64,000 nucleotides of DNA from Oscheius onirici (lineage: Eukaryota > Nematoda > Chromadorea > Rhabditida > Rhabditidae). The notes under the pieces were generated by a model. It searched no databases, had not been told where the DNA came from, and worked only from the letters and a program-made list of their open reading frames with translations. The stretch's first letter is position 1, and the number at the start of each line of letters is the position of its first letter. The stretch covers positions 2,852,001 to 2,916,000 of the forward strand of contig OW051471.1 in assembly GCA_932521025.1 (NCBI GenBank). Direction: 5' to 3'. Of this stretch, positions 20,890 to 33,500 are shown piece by piece. The position numbers and the translations under genes are program-made.

Positions 20890-22120
20890 GCAATTTGCGA
20901 TAATTCGCAGTGTTCGGATGGTGGACTGAATATTTTTACAGTAAAAATAATGCTTTTTGAAGCCAACACGGCTCTAAAAATCGCAATGGAAGTGTAAAAA
21001 GCGTTCGCTGATCTAAAAATGTAAAAAGCGTTCTCTGATATAAAAATGTTAAAATATGTGGAGAGATTAGATTTAGTGATTAAAATGGACGTTTTCCGGT
21101 AAAAATAATGCTTTTATGACACAAATTAAGCTGAAGAATGCTTCCAACTTTGTGAACGCGGAAGTTTATGATCTAGAAGACGTATAAAGTTCTCAGAACG
21201 TGATCAATTGCTTGAAACTATGTATAAAAAGTACTCGGAAATATAGAAAGAGTAAACGATCTGGAACAGGGACTCTGATCGTGAAAAGAAGCATTTTCCA
21301 TTGCAAAAATGGGTGTTGGGAGCAAAAAGACTAAAAGAGGCTAAAGCGTGAAGGAAACACGAAAAGGAGAGTGGAAAAGGGTTCCACATGACGGAAGAGA
21401 ACTTTTCCAGTTAAAATTACAATTGTTTATATACAGGGAACGGAAAAAGGGGCAAAACATTGTGGGAGAAGTGCATGGAGACTTAAAAATGAACAACCTA
21501 ACAGCAGGAGCCTTCTTGAAGCAGGCACCGCAAATCCACCACCAGGACATTGCGAAAGGAAGCTCTCGGAATAACATTGCAAAGCTAACTTTTTTAACTA
21601 AAAGTTTGTAATTTTTTTAGTTAATAAAACTGTAAACTTCTTGAAAGCAAAACTTTTGTGAGTTTTATGGAAGCTTTTATCCACTCTGCTTACAGCTGAA
21701 TAAACAAACGCACCTAGTTTGTGCTGCAGCGCTTTTAGCCTGTCGGAACATCGTCTGCTTGGACTGCTTGTAGCTGGTGGAGGGAGAGCTCAGAAGTAGG
21801 GAAGCCGCAGAACCTATTCCGCGCCAAAGCGGGCCACGAGATGATGTCAGCATCTGATGAGAGGATTCACTCAGTAACTATAGCAACAGGAGGAGAAGAT
21901 TTTGGAATTGGAATAGATGGTTTCAAAGCACGTTTCCGGCTTCAGATTTGACACGAAAGGAGCAAAAATAGACACAATATTCTGCTTTGAACAGCACTTT
22001 TTCGCGAGAAGTATCGAAATTTATCGGCAAGAAAGGAAATATTGCAAAAGATGGAATACGGCTGGCAAACGCGTCAAAAACATAGAGTCCTCGAAACTTT
22101 CTACTATTTTTCGTCAAGCA
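20890..22120. other. Intergenic, A+T-rich
   Basis: No coding exon supported. A short word repeats at 20995-21060 (GTAAAAAGCGTTC.CTGAT..AAAAATG, two close copies). Confidence 0.45.
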
Positions 22121-22127
22121 CATGTTT

Positions 22128-22430
22128 CTAGAGCACATCCACTTTTGCCGCCAGTTTAGCGCGAAACTGAACATTGCCCGATTTGCTATCGATCTTTTGG
22201 TGCAGATCATTGAAAAATGGCCACGTGGAATCGAAGACATTACACAGCCATTCGAGTTCTTTTTGAGCCCAAATTTGTAAAATCACCTCGGTGTCGTCAC
22301 AGTCGTCAAATACATCAAAAATATAGCTAGACTGAACATGATCGCAGCGGCGCTGCACGTTTTTCCAAAACCCATAGTTTTCCGCCTGCTCCGTTCTTGC
22401 CGATTCAACAATAACATGTTGGCGGCGTGA
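22128..22430 (-). CDS. Possible orphan exon, unknown protein
   Basis: One minus-strand frame reads about 100 codons with protein-like composition (for example IFDVFDDCDDTEVILQIWA and KELEWLCNVFDSTWPFF) before a stop at 22128. No ATG, splice partner or domain is evident, so it may be a gene remnant or chance. Reported with low confidence. Confidence 0.25.
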   Translation of the reverse strand, partial: SRRQHVIVESARTEQAENYGFWKNVQRRCDHVQSSYIFDVFDDCDDTEVILQIWAQKELEWLCNVFDSTWPFFNDLHQKIDSKSGNVQFRAKLAAKVDVL

Positions 22431-23365
22431 GATCGATTAGAGATCAAGACGGAAAGGACACTCTGGGACGAGCAGGAAGAGTCCAATTGACGAGCTTATC
22501 AGTTCGGGAACATTGTTCGTCTACCAAATTGACGATTTTACCTTTTCTGACTCAAAACGGGTAATTTTGGACTAAAGAATGTAAACGGTCATTTTAGATG
22601 TCTTTGGAAAGAACAAAGAGCAAACAGAGCAGCGGAAAAGTCTACGAGGAGACTTATGTGTCATTTGGCAAAGATAAGAGGCCAGAAAGGGTCCGCATTA
22701 CGCGGAATTCGTTGATAATAGTGTCAACGACGGCTTTTATCGACTATATGCGTAGAAGAATGGTTTCAGATTGTGTAATAGACTGAAAAGCAGCGGAAAT
22801 GATGCAATATTTAAAGATGTTTCATAGTTTTACGCTTCTTGTGATTTTTAGGATCAAAGAACGGGGAAACGGTGACAATTTACGAGAAAGAGCATTAGGA
22901 ACAAGCTAGCAACAAAAATCCAACTTCCAGCTTGGACTGTTCCGGAAAATTTGGAAGTTTGAACTACCGTAAAGACGGTGGTTTGCAATGGGGCGCAAAA
23001 ACTCCAAATGCATTCGACGTCAGTCTATTTTCCATTTTCATAGCCAAGTGCTTTGCAATCTTGTGAGACAAACAAAAATCATTATTTTGGGGTGCAGGCA
23101 TACTTAGACGTGAACAAAGTGAAATACTGAAGCGCGTTAGAAATTAAGAATTAAGGAGAAATTTGCAAATAAAATGATCGAAAATTTTCGCAGAAACGTT
23201 TCTTTTTTGTTGATTGCAGTGTTTCCACAAAAACTTCCGTCGAATACACCGATAAAATTTGAGGAGAATGAATGAAAAAAAAAGATGAAGAAAAATAAAA
23301 AAAATGGAATTTCTTCCATTTGAATGACGGAGATGCACCGCGGCAAATCTTGCGGGTTTTCAAAC

Positions 23366-24867
23366 GGGACAGCCCCAAAATGTGGAAAACCACTTTGTGC
23401 GAAACCATTTTGAAAACGTCCCACTTTGGCGCCATCCATTTTGAGCGCGGCCAATTTGACCGTCCCCACTGGAGTGCGACATTTTGCACGACGTTTTTAC
23501 GTAATCACGTATTTTCTATTCCGCAATTACCGTTTCCCTAAAATATACTCCTCTTTATGGTTTTTAGCTATTTTTTCGGTCTTTTTTCCCGTTTTTATGA
23601 CGAAAACAATAAATGGGCAAGAAACGGACATATGCCATCGCGTTGATCAACTTTCCGGCTCTTGTGGGTGAGTAAAAACTGGTTCTTGATGAAAATCAAT
23701 TTGTAGCAGTAAATCTTGGACAAGAACAAGTAATTCTCTTAGAAAAGTTTATTGAATCATCTATAAGTACAATTTTAGTGCTAAGACTCGAAAATGAATC
23801 AAATTCCGTCGATATCGGCTTGGGTAGGGTATCCGGAGGCACGTCTTCGAGCTTGTTTCATTGCTTGGAGGCGTTGGCTCTTCAGAAGAGACGCTGTCTT
23901 CGAGTTCTCTTTCACCTAGGATGATTGTTGTAATAGAAGAACAAACCCATACCTTTTTGACAGGAAACTCGCGCAGTAAGAGGCCAGTTGTGTCCGCCTG
24001 TTTTTTTCTGATGTCTTTCGGTGAGTGAAGATAGGTGGGCCTTTTGATGGCCGTTGCTGTGAAGGCTAAAATATCCTCGCAAAATACAGAAATAACTTAC
24101 TTTTAATGGCTTGTACCATGCTTCAACATCTATTTGTTCTTGCGGTTTCTTCTTCCACGTTTTCGACACAGCTCCATTGAGAAGGACGACATCTTCGGCC
24201 AGTCTGGTCCTAGTTTTTCGCTTGAGGCCTGAATGTTGAGTCAGACTATTTGAAAATAAATTTACCTGATTTAAAGACATGTTTGGCTCGTTGTCGTGAT
24301 ATCGGAGGCATTATGTCGTCTTACCGGCAGTTTTTACAAGTCTGCACTTGTTCAGAACAGTTTACGTCTGAAAGAATAAAAAATTACGATAAACCGAAAA
24401 ACTAACTTGTAAAAATGTTCGTAGACGTATGATTTGTCGCCGTTGTGTCAAAGAAGTCGTATGAGATAGTTGTCGACGTCCTTCGTTTTTCTCCACCTAT
24501 GTTTCAGGTTCTCCGGCTGGTCCTCGACTTCTAGGACATGATTTTAACTTGGCTGGCTCTAAAATGACCGTTATAGTATGCATAAATGTTTTTACAAGGC
24601 AATAGCACAATAAAGTAAAAAAAAATACTAGAAAAACTAGGCAAAAATGGAAGAAATTCCGGAAAAAAAGAAAAATGACGAATATTTTAGGGAAACGGTA
24701 ATTGCGGAATAGGAAATACGTGATTACGTAAAAACGTCGTGCAAAATGTCGCACCTCCAGAATGGCGACGTTCAAATTGGCTGTGTTCAAACTGTAGCGA
24801 GTTCATTTTGGGTTTCGCGCGGAATGGGTCATTTTCAAAGTGGTTTTCAGCATTTTAGGGCTGTCCC
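23366..24867. mobile_element. 1.5-kb DNA transposon with 8-bp target duplication
   Basis: Terminal inverted repeats start GGGACAGCCC and extend, with drift, for about 180 bp at each end (including the shared words GACATTTTGCACGACG and ACGTAATCACGTATTT). The exact 8-bp direct repeat TTTCAAAC flanks it (23358-23365 and 24868-24875). The 1.1-kb interior contains a spliced minus-strand gene (next entry). The eight-base duplication is compatible with hAT, P or Merlin superfamilies. The ends do not clearly match any of these, so the superfamily is left open. Confidence 0.85.
23799..24313 (-). CDS. Spliced ORF inside the 1.5-kb transposon
   Basis: On the minus strand ATG near 24313 starts a short exon (MPPISRQRAKHVFKS). 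A donor and a 40-nt intron lead to an exon encoding LKRKTRTRLAEDVVLLNG and QEQIDVEAWYKPLK. Further short introns with good borders follow, then exons rich in Lys/Arg that end with ASGYPTQADIDGI and TGA near 23799. The exon after YKPLK is one base out of phase with its best reading frame, so the gene is either decayed there or my junction is wrong. Upstream minus-strand sequence (24300-24450) has a C-x5-C-x2-C stretch that could be part of a DNA-binding finger. No transposase catalytic motif is recognised. Confidence 0.4.
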
Positions 24868-24875
24868 TTTCAAAC

Positions 24876-25490
24876 TGCCTAAAATTCATATTTTCACAAG
24901 CACTGGCTATATATTTCTCATTTTCAAGCTCTTACACCTAACAAAGAGCAGATCCAAGTGAGCTACACACAGACTATGCATCTTAGTGTATTGCAGAGAT
25001 ATTAGTCATCGAAACGACGCGAACTTTCACTCGTTGTCTTCAGTAGCACTATCAAAAGCAGAAGCAGGAAGTGACTCCCGCTTTCAAGCTACCGATCAAT
25101 GTAATTTTTACTTGCCTCTACAGTTATTTTTCGATCATTCCTTCCATTCTTACCTCCGGACCCTCTGATCCTTTGCTCTTTTTCTCTCATTCTCAAACAG
25201 TCACTGGTTTTCACTCTCCGAATTGTCAGTCACAGTCCTTGACAGATATCCCGAACTTTTTATACTGATCAGTCTCCAATTTTACCCTCCTTCAATGTTC
25301 TCTACGCCTATTTTCTCTTGCCTTTGTTTCCAGCAAGTCTAGATCATTCCCTCACAGTCTCTTTGCTCTGTCAAGGTTAGTATAACTAGACCAACAGACA
25401 AACTTGCAGCTGCCCAGTTTTCAGAAACTATCCAAACTGTTACTGTCTCACTCTCTCCAGTTTCTCTAAAATACTGAAGCCACATCTTTC
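24876..25490. other. Upstream region of cyclin K
   Basis: Pyrimidine-rich sequence without recognised exons. A CATCTTTCAG acceptor without a visible donor lies 15 bp before the cyclin K ATG and may be the trans-splice site. Confidence 0.4.
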
Positions 25491-25505
25491 AGTCAATACT
25501 AAGCT

Positions 25506-27350
25506 ATGGCGGATGAGTGGCTCTTCAGCGAATTTGACCTCAATGTAAGTTCACTACCCGAAAGTCATCAAATCCTTTCCAGAACAGCATCTCCAAGAGA
25601 CGAGGATTGGACCGCAAGGCTGAGGATGCTTGTCGTCGAAAGGGAGTCGAAATTATCATGAAAATGGGTGGAGAGAATGGTCTAAAATTGTAAGTATTTC
25701 TTTTTTTTTTCGGTTCATTTTCGGCCTTTCAGAAAACCCAATCCGACTCTGGCCACAGCTGCTGTTTACTTCCATCGCTTCTACATGTTCCACTCGTTTC
25801 AGGAGTATCCGAAGGAGGTGAGACTTTACTTTTACTTTTAACGTTACTAAGACTGTCTCTCATCCTGTTTAGTATCCTTCGGTGCTTTAAAACTGACCAT
25901 CTCTTTCCACCAAAGCATTTGATCGAGAGAACAAAAACAGATATTCATAGACTTATTTGGCGGGAAACCATCTCACAGCCAAAAGTTGTTGATAGACTAC
26001 GGGTTTCACTGGCTAACTGACGGTGTATGAAAAAATCAGACTAGTGAAATTCGAAAAAAATGAATGTATTCTAGGTAACAGCCCTCACTTGCATCTTCCT
26101 AGCCGGAAAGGTGGAAGAAACTCCAAAGAAGTGTCGTGATATTTGTCGAGTCGCCGAACAGCGCTTCCCCGACTACTACCACGGCAAGTTCGCAAACTTG
26201 TCGGTACGTTACAATTATTTTCATTTTCTGAAAAAGATCTTCAGGAAGAAGTAATGGGAGTCGAGCGCGTCCTTCTCCAGGTCCTCCGGTTCGATCTCAT
26301 TGTCGAGCATCCGTACAAGTACATCCAGCCCTATCTGGCAGCAGAAAACATTCCCCAGGAAGCTTTGGTTTGTTGATGTTTTGGTTCTGGAAAATTATAG
26401 AGTTCAGTTGAGAGACTTCCTCCAAAAGGCATGGACATTCACCAATGACAGCTACTACACGCCGATTTGTCTTCTCTGGGAGCCACAGGTCAGATTTTTT
26501 TTTCGAGCTTTATTATTTGTCCAGAAAAGATTCAAGGAGAATGTTGACTAGACTTCCTATCTCCTTTACCGAGCTTACCCCAAAATAATAACCTATACAA
26601 ATCTGTGACTAGGCGGAGCAGCTCTTTTTTCTGTCCAGTCCAACAAAGTCAAACTGGAAGAAACGGTATTCTAACAAGCCTAATCGAACTGTTTATTCAA
26701 CATTCATTTTTATTTGCCACCAGATCATCACATTTTTCTTTTTTTTGGACCAACAGTTTTGACTGGGTACCGTGTCTTTTTCAATCATCCAAATCTATGA
26801 ACGATTGAGAGTAAGCGGGTAATAACGAAACTCGCATGTGACTAGTACTCCCAAGTCTAACCAAAAATTTCCAGATAGTAGCAGTCGCCATGATCCATCT
26901 CTCCTTCACAATGGCCAGTCGAGTTCAGGAAGAGAGCGGCTTTGCGGTGAGTCTCTTCAACTGAACTCTTCTCAGTTCTCCCACTTTCAGCCACCAGACG
27001 AGTGGTGGTCAAAGTACGTAAGTAACATGGATCTGAAACTACTGGAGGATGTCTGTCATCTGGTTCTAGACTTTTATGCCGTGACGCAAGAACCGGCCCA
27101 GAAACCGGAGCCACAGCCTCAACAGAAACAGGCAGCGCCACAACCGAAGCCTGTCCAATATGCTCCTCCACAACAGCATCCTCCACCGCAGGTTTATCAA
27201 CAACCTCAGGATGTATCTCGTGACTCTCATCAAAACTACCAGCAGGCACCGTCTCATCAGCAACAGTACCGAGGAGGACCTCCTTCTCACCATTCGTATC
27301 AACAGCCACAAGGTGGACATCATTCCAGTCATTACGGTCATCACCGTTGA
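25506..27350 (+). CDS. Cyclin K
   Basis: Eight exons (25506-25544, 25583-25689, 25733-25817, 26075-26203, 26245-26367, 26408-26488, 26875-26946, 26991-27350) join in phase to 331 residues. The cyclin box is intact and matches the cyclin K/T type: [49 protein letters not shown] and [15 protein letters not shown], then IVAVAMIHL of the second fold. The helix [19 protein letters not shown] and the short low-complexity tail fit cyclin K better than cyclin T. The tail is rich in Gln, Pro and His and ends in a His/Ser-rich segment. Cyclin K pairs with CDK12/CDK13 to phosphorylate the RNA polymerase II C-terminal domain in the nucleus. No destruction box was seen. Confidence 0.93.
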
Positions 27351-28330
27351 TCTCTTTTTTTGTGCTAAATATTGTGCAGTTTTGTTATATGAAGTTTAAG
27401 AAGTTTAACTTGTTAGTTCGGCTTTTAGGAATGCAGACAGGCTAGATTCACTGTCTGGAATCTGTTCAAAAGGGAAGATTGTTCTGACTCGTAGTGTTCT
27501 TTGGCATGGAGAAACCATGACCAAAGTAAACTTTCAGATCGACAAGACAGACAACATATTGGGTCTTCTTTTGAGTTCGCAATGAGATAACAAGCAGAAG
27601 TTACTCGTCAGTTAGCCGAAGCTAGCCTGCAACCCCCGAAACCATCCAGTGGTTTTGAAGTTGCTGCAGGTAGAATTGGGAAGGTCCGGGGCGCGGCACA
27701 GCACCAAAGAATATGCCTGGCAATAACATAACAAACATACAAGAACACGTTTATTTATTAAAAAAAATGCGGTATAACACTGTTTTTTATCGCCAGTAGA
27801 ATATCGTTAGATGGGCACAACGAAAAGACGCCTGGTGTTGCCGACTCTGGTGAGGCAGAGCTTCTTCGAACCTTCTTCGAACTTCCTGACCTGTCTTCCA
27901 TCATCTGTTGAAGAAAGAAGTATTTATTTTAAACAAGGTTGGCAACGCCCTTCCAGGGCTAAAGTAGGAATTCATGACTTCGCTCTGTCACGGAGCCCTA
28001 GTCGTGGTTTGGTTTCCCTTTAATTCCTCCTTTGTTACTCTCCTTCAGTCACTCTCCCTGACCTTCCAAAGAAACCACCAAAATTATATTTGAACCCACT
28101 CCCTCCCAAGCCTAATTTCAAAATGTAGGACCTGACGGGTCGCCCGGCCCGTTCCTACTTTAGCGAGTCTCAGTCCTACTGTCCCTTCTCCCCTTGTCAC
28201 TCTGCTCCAGTCACCCAGACTCTCCAAAGAAACTACCAACGTCGTTAGAACACTTCGCGCACTTGCTTTTCCTGTCGCGACTTGTTAAAAACTATTTTGC
28301 GCACAAAGCCTGCCTCCTTATCCTCAATTA
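27351..28330. other. Intergenic, holds a dispersed repeat
   Basis: No gene recognised. 27935-28365 shares blocks with 48545-48795: CAAGGTTGGCAACGC..T, GGGCTAAAGTA, TTGCGCACAAA, AGAGCTTC.GACA and a run of CACACA ending in CAGAGAC. This looks like a dispersed repeat about 250-430 bp long. Confidence 0.5.
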
Positions 28331-28379
28331 GAGCTTCAGACAAACACACAAACACACAGAGACTTGGGAGCAATTTAAA

Positions 28380-30205
28380 ATAGATAGAAAAAGAACTAAC
28401 CCAGAGTGTGAAAGTTGCTCACAAATGAATCGACTGTTGCCACCGAGGAAATCGTAAATTTGTTCGACGAGAGCCACCTCCTCATCCGGCATATCCGTCC
28501 ATTCGTCCAAGAACTCCATGAACTTCAATTTCGCGCACTTTCACACCCTTTAGCTTCAGAAGACTGATGCCGGGAATTTTGACGTCGTAACTGTCGTAGA
28601 CAATCATTGGGCACTTGAACAGCAGGTGAAAGATTTTTGCATGGCCGGGGTGAGGGTAATCCAAACGGATCTCTTTTGGATTGAGAGAGACGATGAACGC
28701 TTCCAGATAATCAAGTGGCACAATTTCGAGAGTGAAGATGTCGATCAGCAGCGTAATCTTCTTGCCGAACTTCTTGAAGAAAGTGCTGTCCTTTTTGAGC
28801 TGTTCAAAAACTGCCGGGTCCTTGGAATCCAGAAAAGACTCCCAATCGTACGCGTTCACATAGTGCTTTTCAAAGTAAAAGTTGTTCTCGCCCAAGGTGA
28901 CCCTTTTCCAATCACTTGAATCTATGGTCAAATCGAAGCTCACCTGGTACTTTCCGAGCTGAAAAACAATATTAAAGGGGGTCTTCAGAGTGGCGCTTGT
29001 CCGTCAGAGTTGTAAGAGTGATTTATAATCCTCCGAAAAGAAAGTAAATAACCGACCGTCTCGGTGGGGGTGAATCTTGTTTCTCTTGCATCCATATTCT
29101 TCGGAATGGCAATCATCCTGTCTTAGACCTGCCGGCTGCAGCAACATCTCACGCGTCCGTTTACCAGCATCCGCAATCTTCGACATGTCCTTAATCAGTT
29201 CGATGTTCATCGTGTCGCCGATCAAAGTGAAGACGAGCTTGATCTGTTCGTTGCCACTAGTCCGGATACTTCCTTCCGACGCTGAAATATGTCTTTTGAT
29301 GGCGAGGAAAGAAAAATTACTTTTCTTGTAGACAAAGTCTTGACTAAACAAGTCATTCAATTCCGAGATGGCGTCGCCTCAATCGTTCTGCGAGTAGTCG
29401 TAAGAGTGAGAAAAGCCGCCAATTTTGAGCTTATCGAGCTCGTCCATCTCCTTCCATTTTTCCACCATCATGGTCAAAAGTTCGTTTGAGAGCTCGTCGG
29501 CACGAATATTCTCTATCATCCAAAACTTCGAACACTTCTTTAGAATGGGAAGGAAGCGGCTGCCTGTTGGAAGATGCTTTTCCAGCATACCATTCTTCTG
29601 CTTGTAGAGGCAAGCTTCGTTGCTTTAGTTTGCAGCAATTTTTCCAAGGCATTCATCTGCCATGTTTCGACCTTTGCTTGCATTGTTAGCACGACTTTGT
29701 TGGATAAAGACTTCAAGGTAGACCACTCCCTCTGGAGATGGAAAAAGCTGTGCTTGACCTCTTTTGGATTGAAGGGATCGTAGCCGTCGTAGATTCTGAT
29801 CTGCAGTTTTTCCATCTTGAAGTTGTATTTGATGAGAGTTGTAGTCAGCATGGAACGCGTGCAATTCGGTTGACGAACGATCTCGTATACCTTCTGAAAT
29901 AGAGAGATGAATACGGAGGCAAAGAACAACTTACGTCAGATCTGCTCAGTGCGTGTTCGAGATCTTCCGGACAGTAGTGTTTGCTGGGGACGATTCTCGA
30001 CGCCGATTGTACGGGCACTGATCTCCTTGTTGACCAGTAGGAGCATTCCCTGCGTCTCCAGACTCGACAGCTGGACGATGCACTTGAAGACGTCCGGAAG
30101 ACAAAAAAGTTCCAAAGCTGGGTTCCAAGTGGTCTTGGTGGGAGTGACCTCGTTTACAGATGGTAGATTTCCATCGGCGACCTCCTCGTGCTGGAGATCT
30201 TCCAT
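28380..30205 (-). pseudogene. F-box gene remnant with several frameshifts
   Basis: ATG at 30205 begins a protein with an F-box-like segment (LFCLPDVFKCIVQLSSLETQ, then LLLVNKEISARTI). The coding sense then jumps frame about four times without splice signals: near 29990 (into CPEDLEHALSRSD), near 29620 (into KNGMLEKHLPTGSRFLP), at a TGA near 29373, and near 28515 (into FMEFLDEWTDMPDEEVALV). True-looking introns exist as well (for example 29894-29932 and one near 29296). The C-terminal half (NPKEIRLDYP, KFMEFLDEW) resembles the variable substrate-binding half of nematode F-box families, but I cannot name the domain. An intact version would recruit substrates to an SCF ubiquitin ligase. The lesions argue that this copy is dead. 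Confidence 0.65.
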
Positions 30206-30580
30206 CTTGTTCAAATCCTCTGAATAATTTGAAATGTGAAAGAGAACTACCGGAACTTACCGATAAACGACATGTAGAACTACTCTATTCCAAGAACACA
30301 CAACGTCAGACTGAAAGTTCTGAGAAAAGCGATTCAGTTTGAAGATGTTTAGAACAAGTTGAAATAAAAGAAATACAACTAATTGAATTATTCGCTTTCT
30401 TACAATAGCATTGAAGTTTCTGGGAGTGAAACTGTTTTTCCCTAGAAATGCCTTCATGAATTACCAAGCGCTTCTTCCATGAGAACATGAAAATATCAAA
30501 AAATTTATTTTACCCGTACTTTCGGAACAAAGAAATACCATCACCATCACAACAAAATAGACCAGTAGAACTTGGCAAAA

Positions 30581-33500
30581 TTAGGCAGAATCGAAAGAGA
30601 ACTTCTCCCCAGAATGGCAATAAATGGCTCGAATTCGTTCCTTTGCCGGATCGAAATTGTACTGAAGGGCCAAAGTGCTGTAGTAGAACTCCAGTGCTCG
30701 TTGGTAGTCACCCTAAATTGTTCTTTTGTATTGGAGTGTATTGACTTCTTACAATGGAAGCGTAGATGTTGGCCAAAGTGAAATGAATAGCCACGAGGTT
30801 AGGAGAAACGGACAGTGCGGCTCCTGCAGCGATCAGAGCCGAGTGAAGAAGTCCGGCCTGATGGGCAATGTTGGCCAGAGAGACCAGAGCCACGTCTCGC
30901 ATTTGAGGAGGAGCCGTCTGGAGGGCACATTGAAGGCAACCGACGGCTTGAGGAGCATCACCAACCACTCTCCAGTAGAGAGAAGACAGGACACAGAGCA
31001 GCCATTTTACACTCTCAACGTCTAAAAAATTATTATTGAAGAATATAATTGAAGAACTTACGAGGTTGCATGGCATTTGCCAACATGGCAGTGTGTAGTC
31101 TAGCTGCGACATGTTCTATACTGTCACGTTCATTTCCGAGCGATTTGAGAGACTGAAAACGTTAAAATGTGGGTAAGAGGATGCGTAGTTTTTGAGTGAG
31201 TAAGCCTTCTCGTTCATTGCCTAGTTAGTTCTTTTATTTTGAAAGCCAAACATTAAAAAAACTAATAAAAATCAACCCACATCAGTCAGCATTTTCTCCG
31301 GTTTGTAGAAGAGGAACTGGTCGCTCAATGCAAACGCCGGAATGTGGTCTAATCCGAGAATTGGAGATCCGCCAGTCTTTTCTGAATATTTTATTCGAAA
31401 ATGATGAAAACTCAAAGACCCACCAACGCCTGGACAAATGGGCTGAAGACCAGCTATTCCAGGAACGGGGCCTCTCAAATCCACAAACTTTTCGATGTCG
31501 ATGCCCTTGGCCGTCACAGAAACCCACGTAGACATTTGTTTTTCCAGAAGGACAGATAGTTTTTTGACTCCGTTACACATGTTTCCAGTGTGTCTTGGCG
31601 GAGGGAATACTTCCAATCCTTTGCGGATTTGTTTGAGAGTCGGAGCCGGTAAGACCTCTGGCAGTTTGACGTCCCATTGAAGCATTTCCTTCTTCTTTTT
31701 GATCCATAGGAAGGAAAGGGGCTTCTGGAAAATTAAGAATCTGTTTACTGGCTACAAATAATAAGAAAAATAGGAAAACCCCTACCGGTGGTATCGGAGC
31801 CAGACTACTGATCGCCCACTCGTCCCAATGATCCAGACTCGCTTGACTGTTCACAGTCACGTACTTCATCTCGTTCACAGACCGCGACCACCATTCCTGA
31901 GGCCGTGGGGCGAAGAAGAGTCCAGTACCACCGTAATCCAGAGGCAGTTCTTCAGTATCGATGGTCTGAGCAGCTCCCGCATCATCGACGAAGGGCGGAA
32001 TCTCTCGTTTTTGCACTGAAAGAAGAATCTTCCTTTGGTAAGGATTCTGTGTCTGAATTTTTTTCTGCCTGTTCTAAACGACAAAATAAACACTTAAAGG
32101 GACAGTCTCATTGTGTGCGAACATGCGAACAGGGGAAATCATGCAACTTCGTGGCGGGACCCACGGGAAATTTGATTTTTGCATTTTTGGGAGGTTTACA
32201 CTCATTTTTTTGTTTTTTACTTGTTTCTAATCGATTTCTCGTCAAAATTCACCCCTAAAGTGAGTGGTGGAACGCTAAAATTAATGGAAAATTGACCGAA
32301 ATAGACCAAAAAGCCCCTTTTGGTCGAAAAACGTAAATTTAGCCTATTTTGGTCATTTTTCCACCATTTTTAGCGTCTCACTACTCATTTAAGGGGTAAT
32401 TTTTGACGAGAAATCGATTAAAAACAAGTAACAATCGAAAAAATGAGTGTAGAACGAAGAAAAATGAAATTTGCAGTGGGTCCCGCCACGCAGTTGGCCT
32501 ATTTCCCCTGCACGGCTACACCGCTATAATGAGACTGTCCCTTTAACAAAAGTGGACAAAATTGTACTCAACACTCAACCAACGAGGAAGCTTGCTCTCT
32601 GCTCTGGTAGACAGAGATTGGACGAAAAGGTGTTAAAGATAAGATGATCGAGAGTGTTTGTGAGGGATTTTGGAAAGGGACGGCAGAAAGTGTCTTGTTT
32701 AGGATCAGTGAAAGTTTAACTCAAAATCTTGGAAGAGATGTGAACGTGGTTGGACGCGGCTAAATATTAGGGCGCATCAAAAGTCTTTGTAATTAGTTCT
32801 ACAGCTACCCTTCAAACTGATCGGATCGGTCCGGGATTGTTCCTGGGGGTAATCGACTTCGAAAAAAAAATATTGAGAGCTTTTGGGACAGTTTGGATTT
32901 TGGAATCAAGGGTTACGGTAGGTTTTAAAACGGCCAGAAAACGTATTTTCGCAATAACTTTTTGGTGTTAGGAGATACAAAAAAATTCGGCTCATCGAGA
33001 CGCATCTTACTTTTTATGAAAAACGTATTTTACTCTTTCGCGCAAAAAGTTATTCGACTTTCAAATTTTCGCATTTTTGGTGTAGTGGGTTTGGGAAATT
33101 TCACGCTGGAACGACCCGGGTTCGAGTCCGCCGAGAGGAAATCTTTTTGTTTTTTAACAGTAGCATTTTACTGGGCTAAATATCACCCCTGTAAAATATC
33201 AGCTCGATTGGAGTTATCTAGTTATCTAAAAAAATCAAATTCGAGCTCAAAAAAATCACCATGAGGGGGAGTACATGGTGCAAATTTTGGATTCAAAATC
33301 GCTCCCTAGCCTTTATTTCAAAAGATACGGAGCTGATATTTTACAGGGGTGATATTTAGACCAGTAAAATGCTACAGTTAAAAAACAAAAAGATTTCCTC
33401 CCGGCGGACTCGAACCCGGGTCGTTCCAGCGTGAAATTTCACAAACCCACTACACCAAAAAATTTGAAAGAGTACGTTTTTCAAAAAAAGAAAGATGCGT

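Noticed and set aside
22598-22786. 62-codon plus ORF MSLERTKSKQSSGK
   Set aside because: Basic and protein-like, but without splice partner, promoter or recognisable domain.
33090-33135. GACCCGGGTTCGAGTCC read as part of a functional tRNA
   Set aside because: No acceptor stem or anticodon arm can be formed, and the same sequence is mirrored in the other arm of a transposon.
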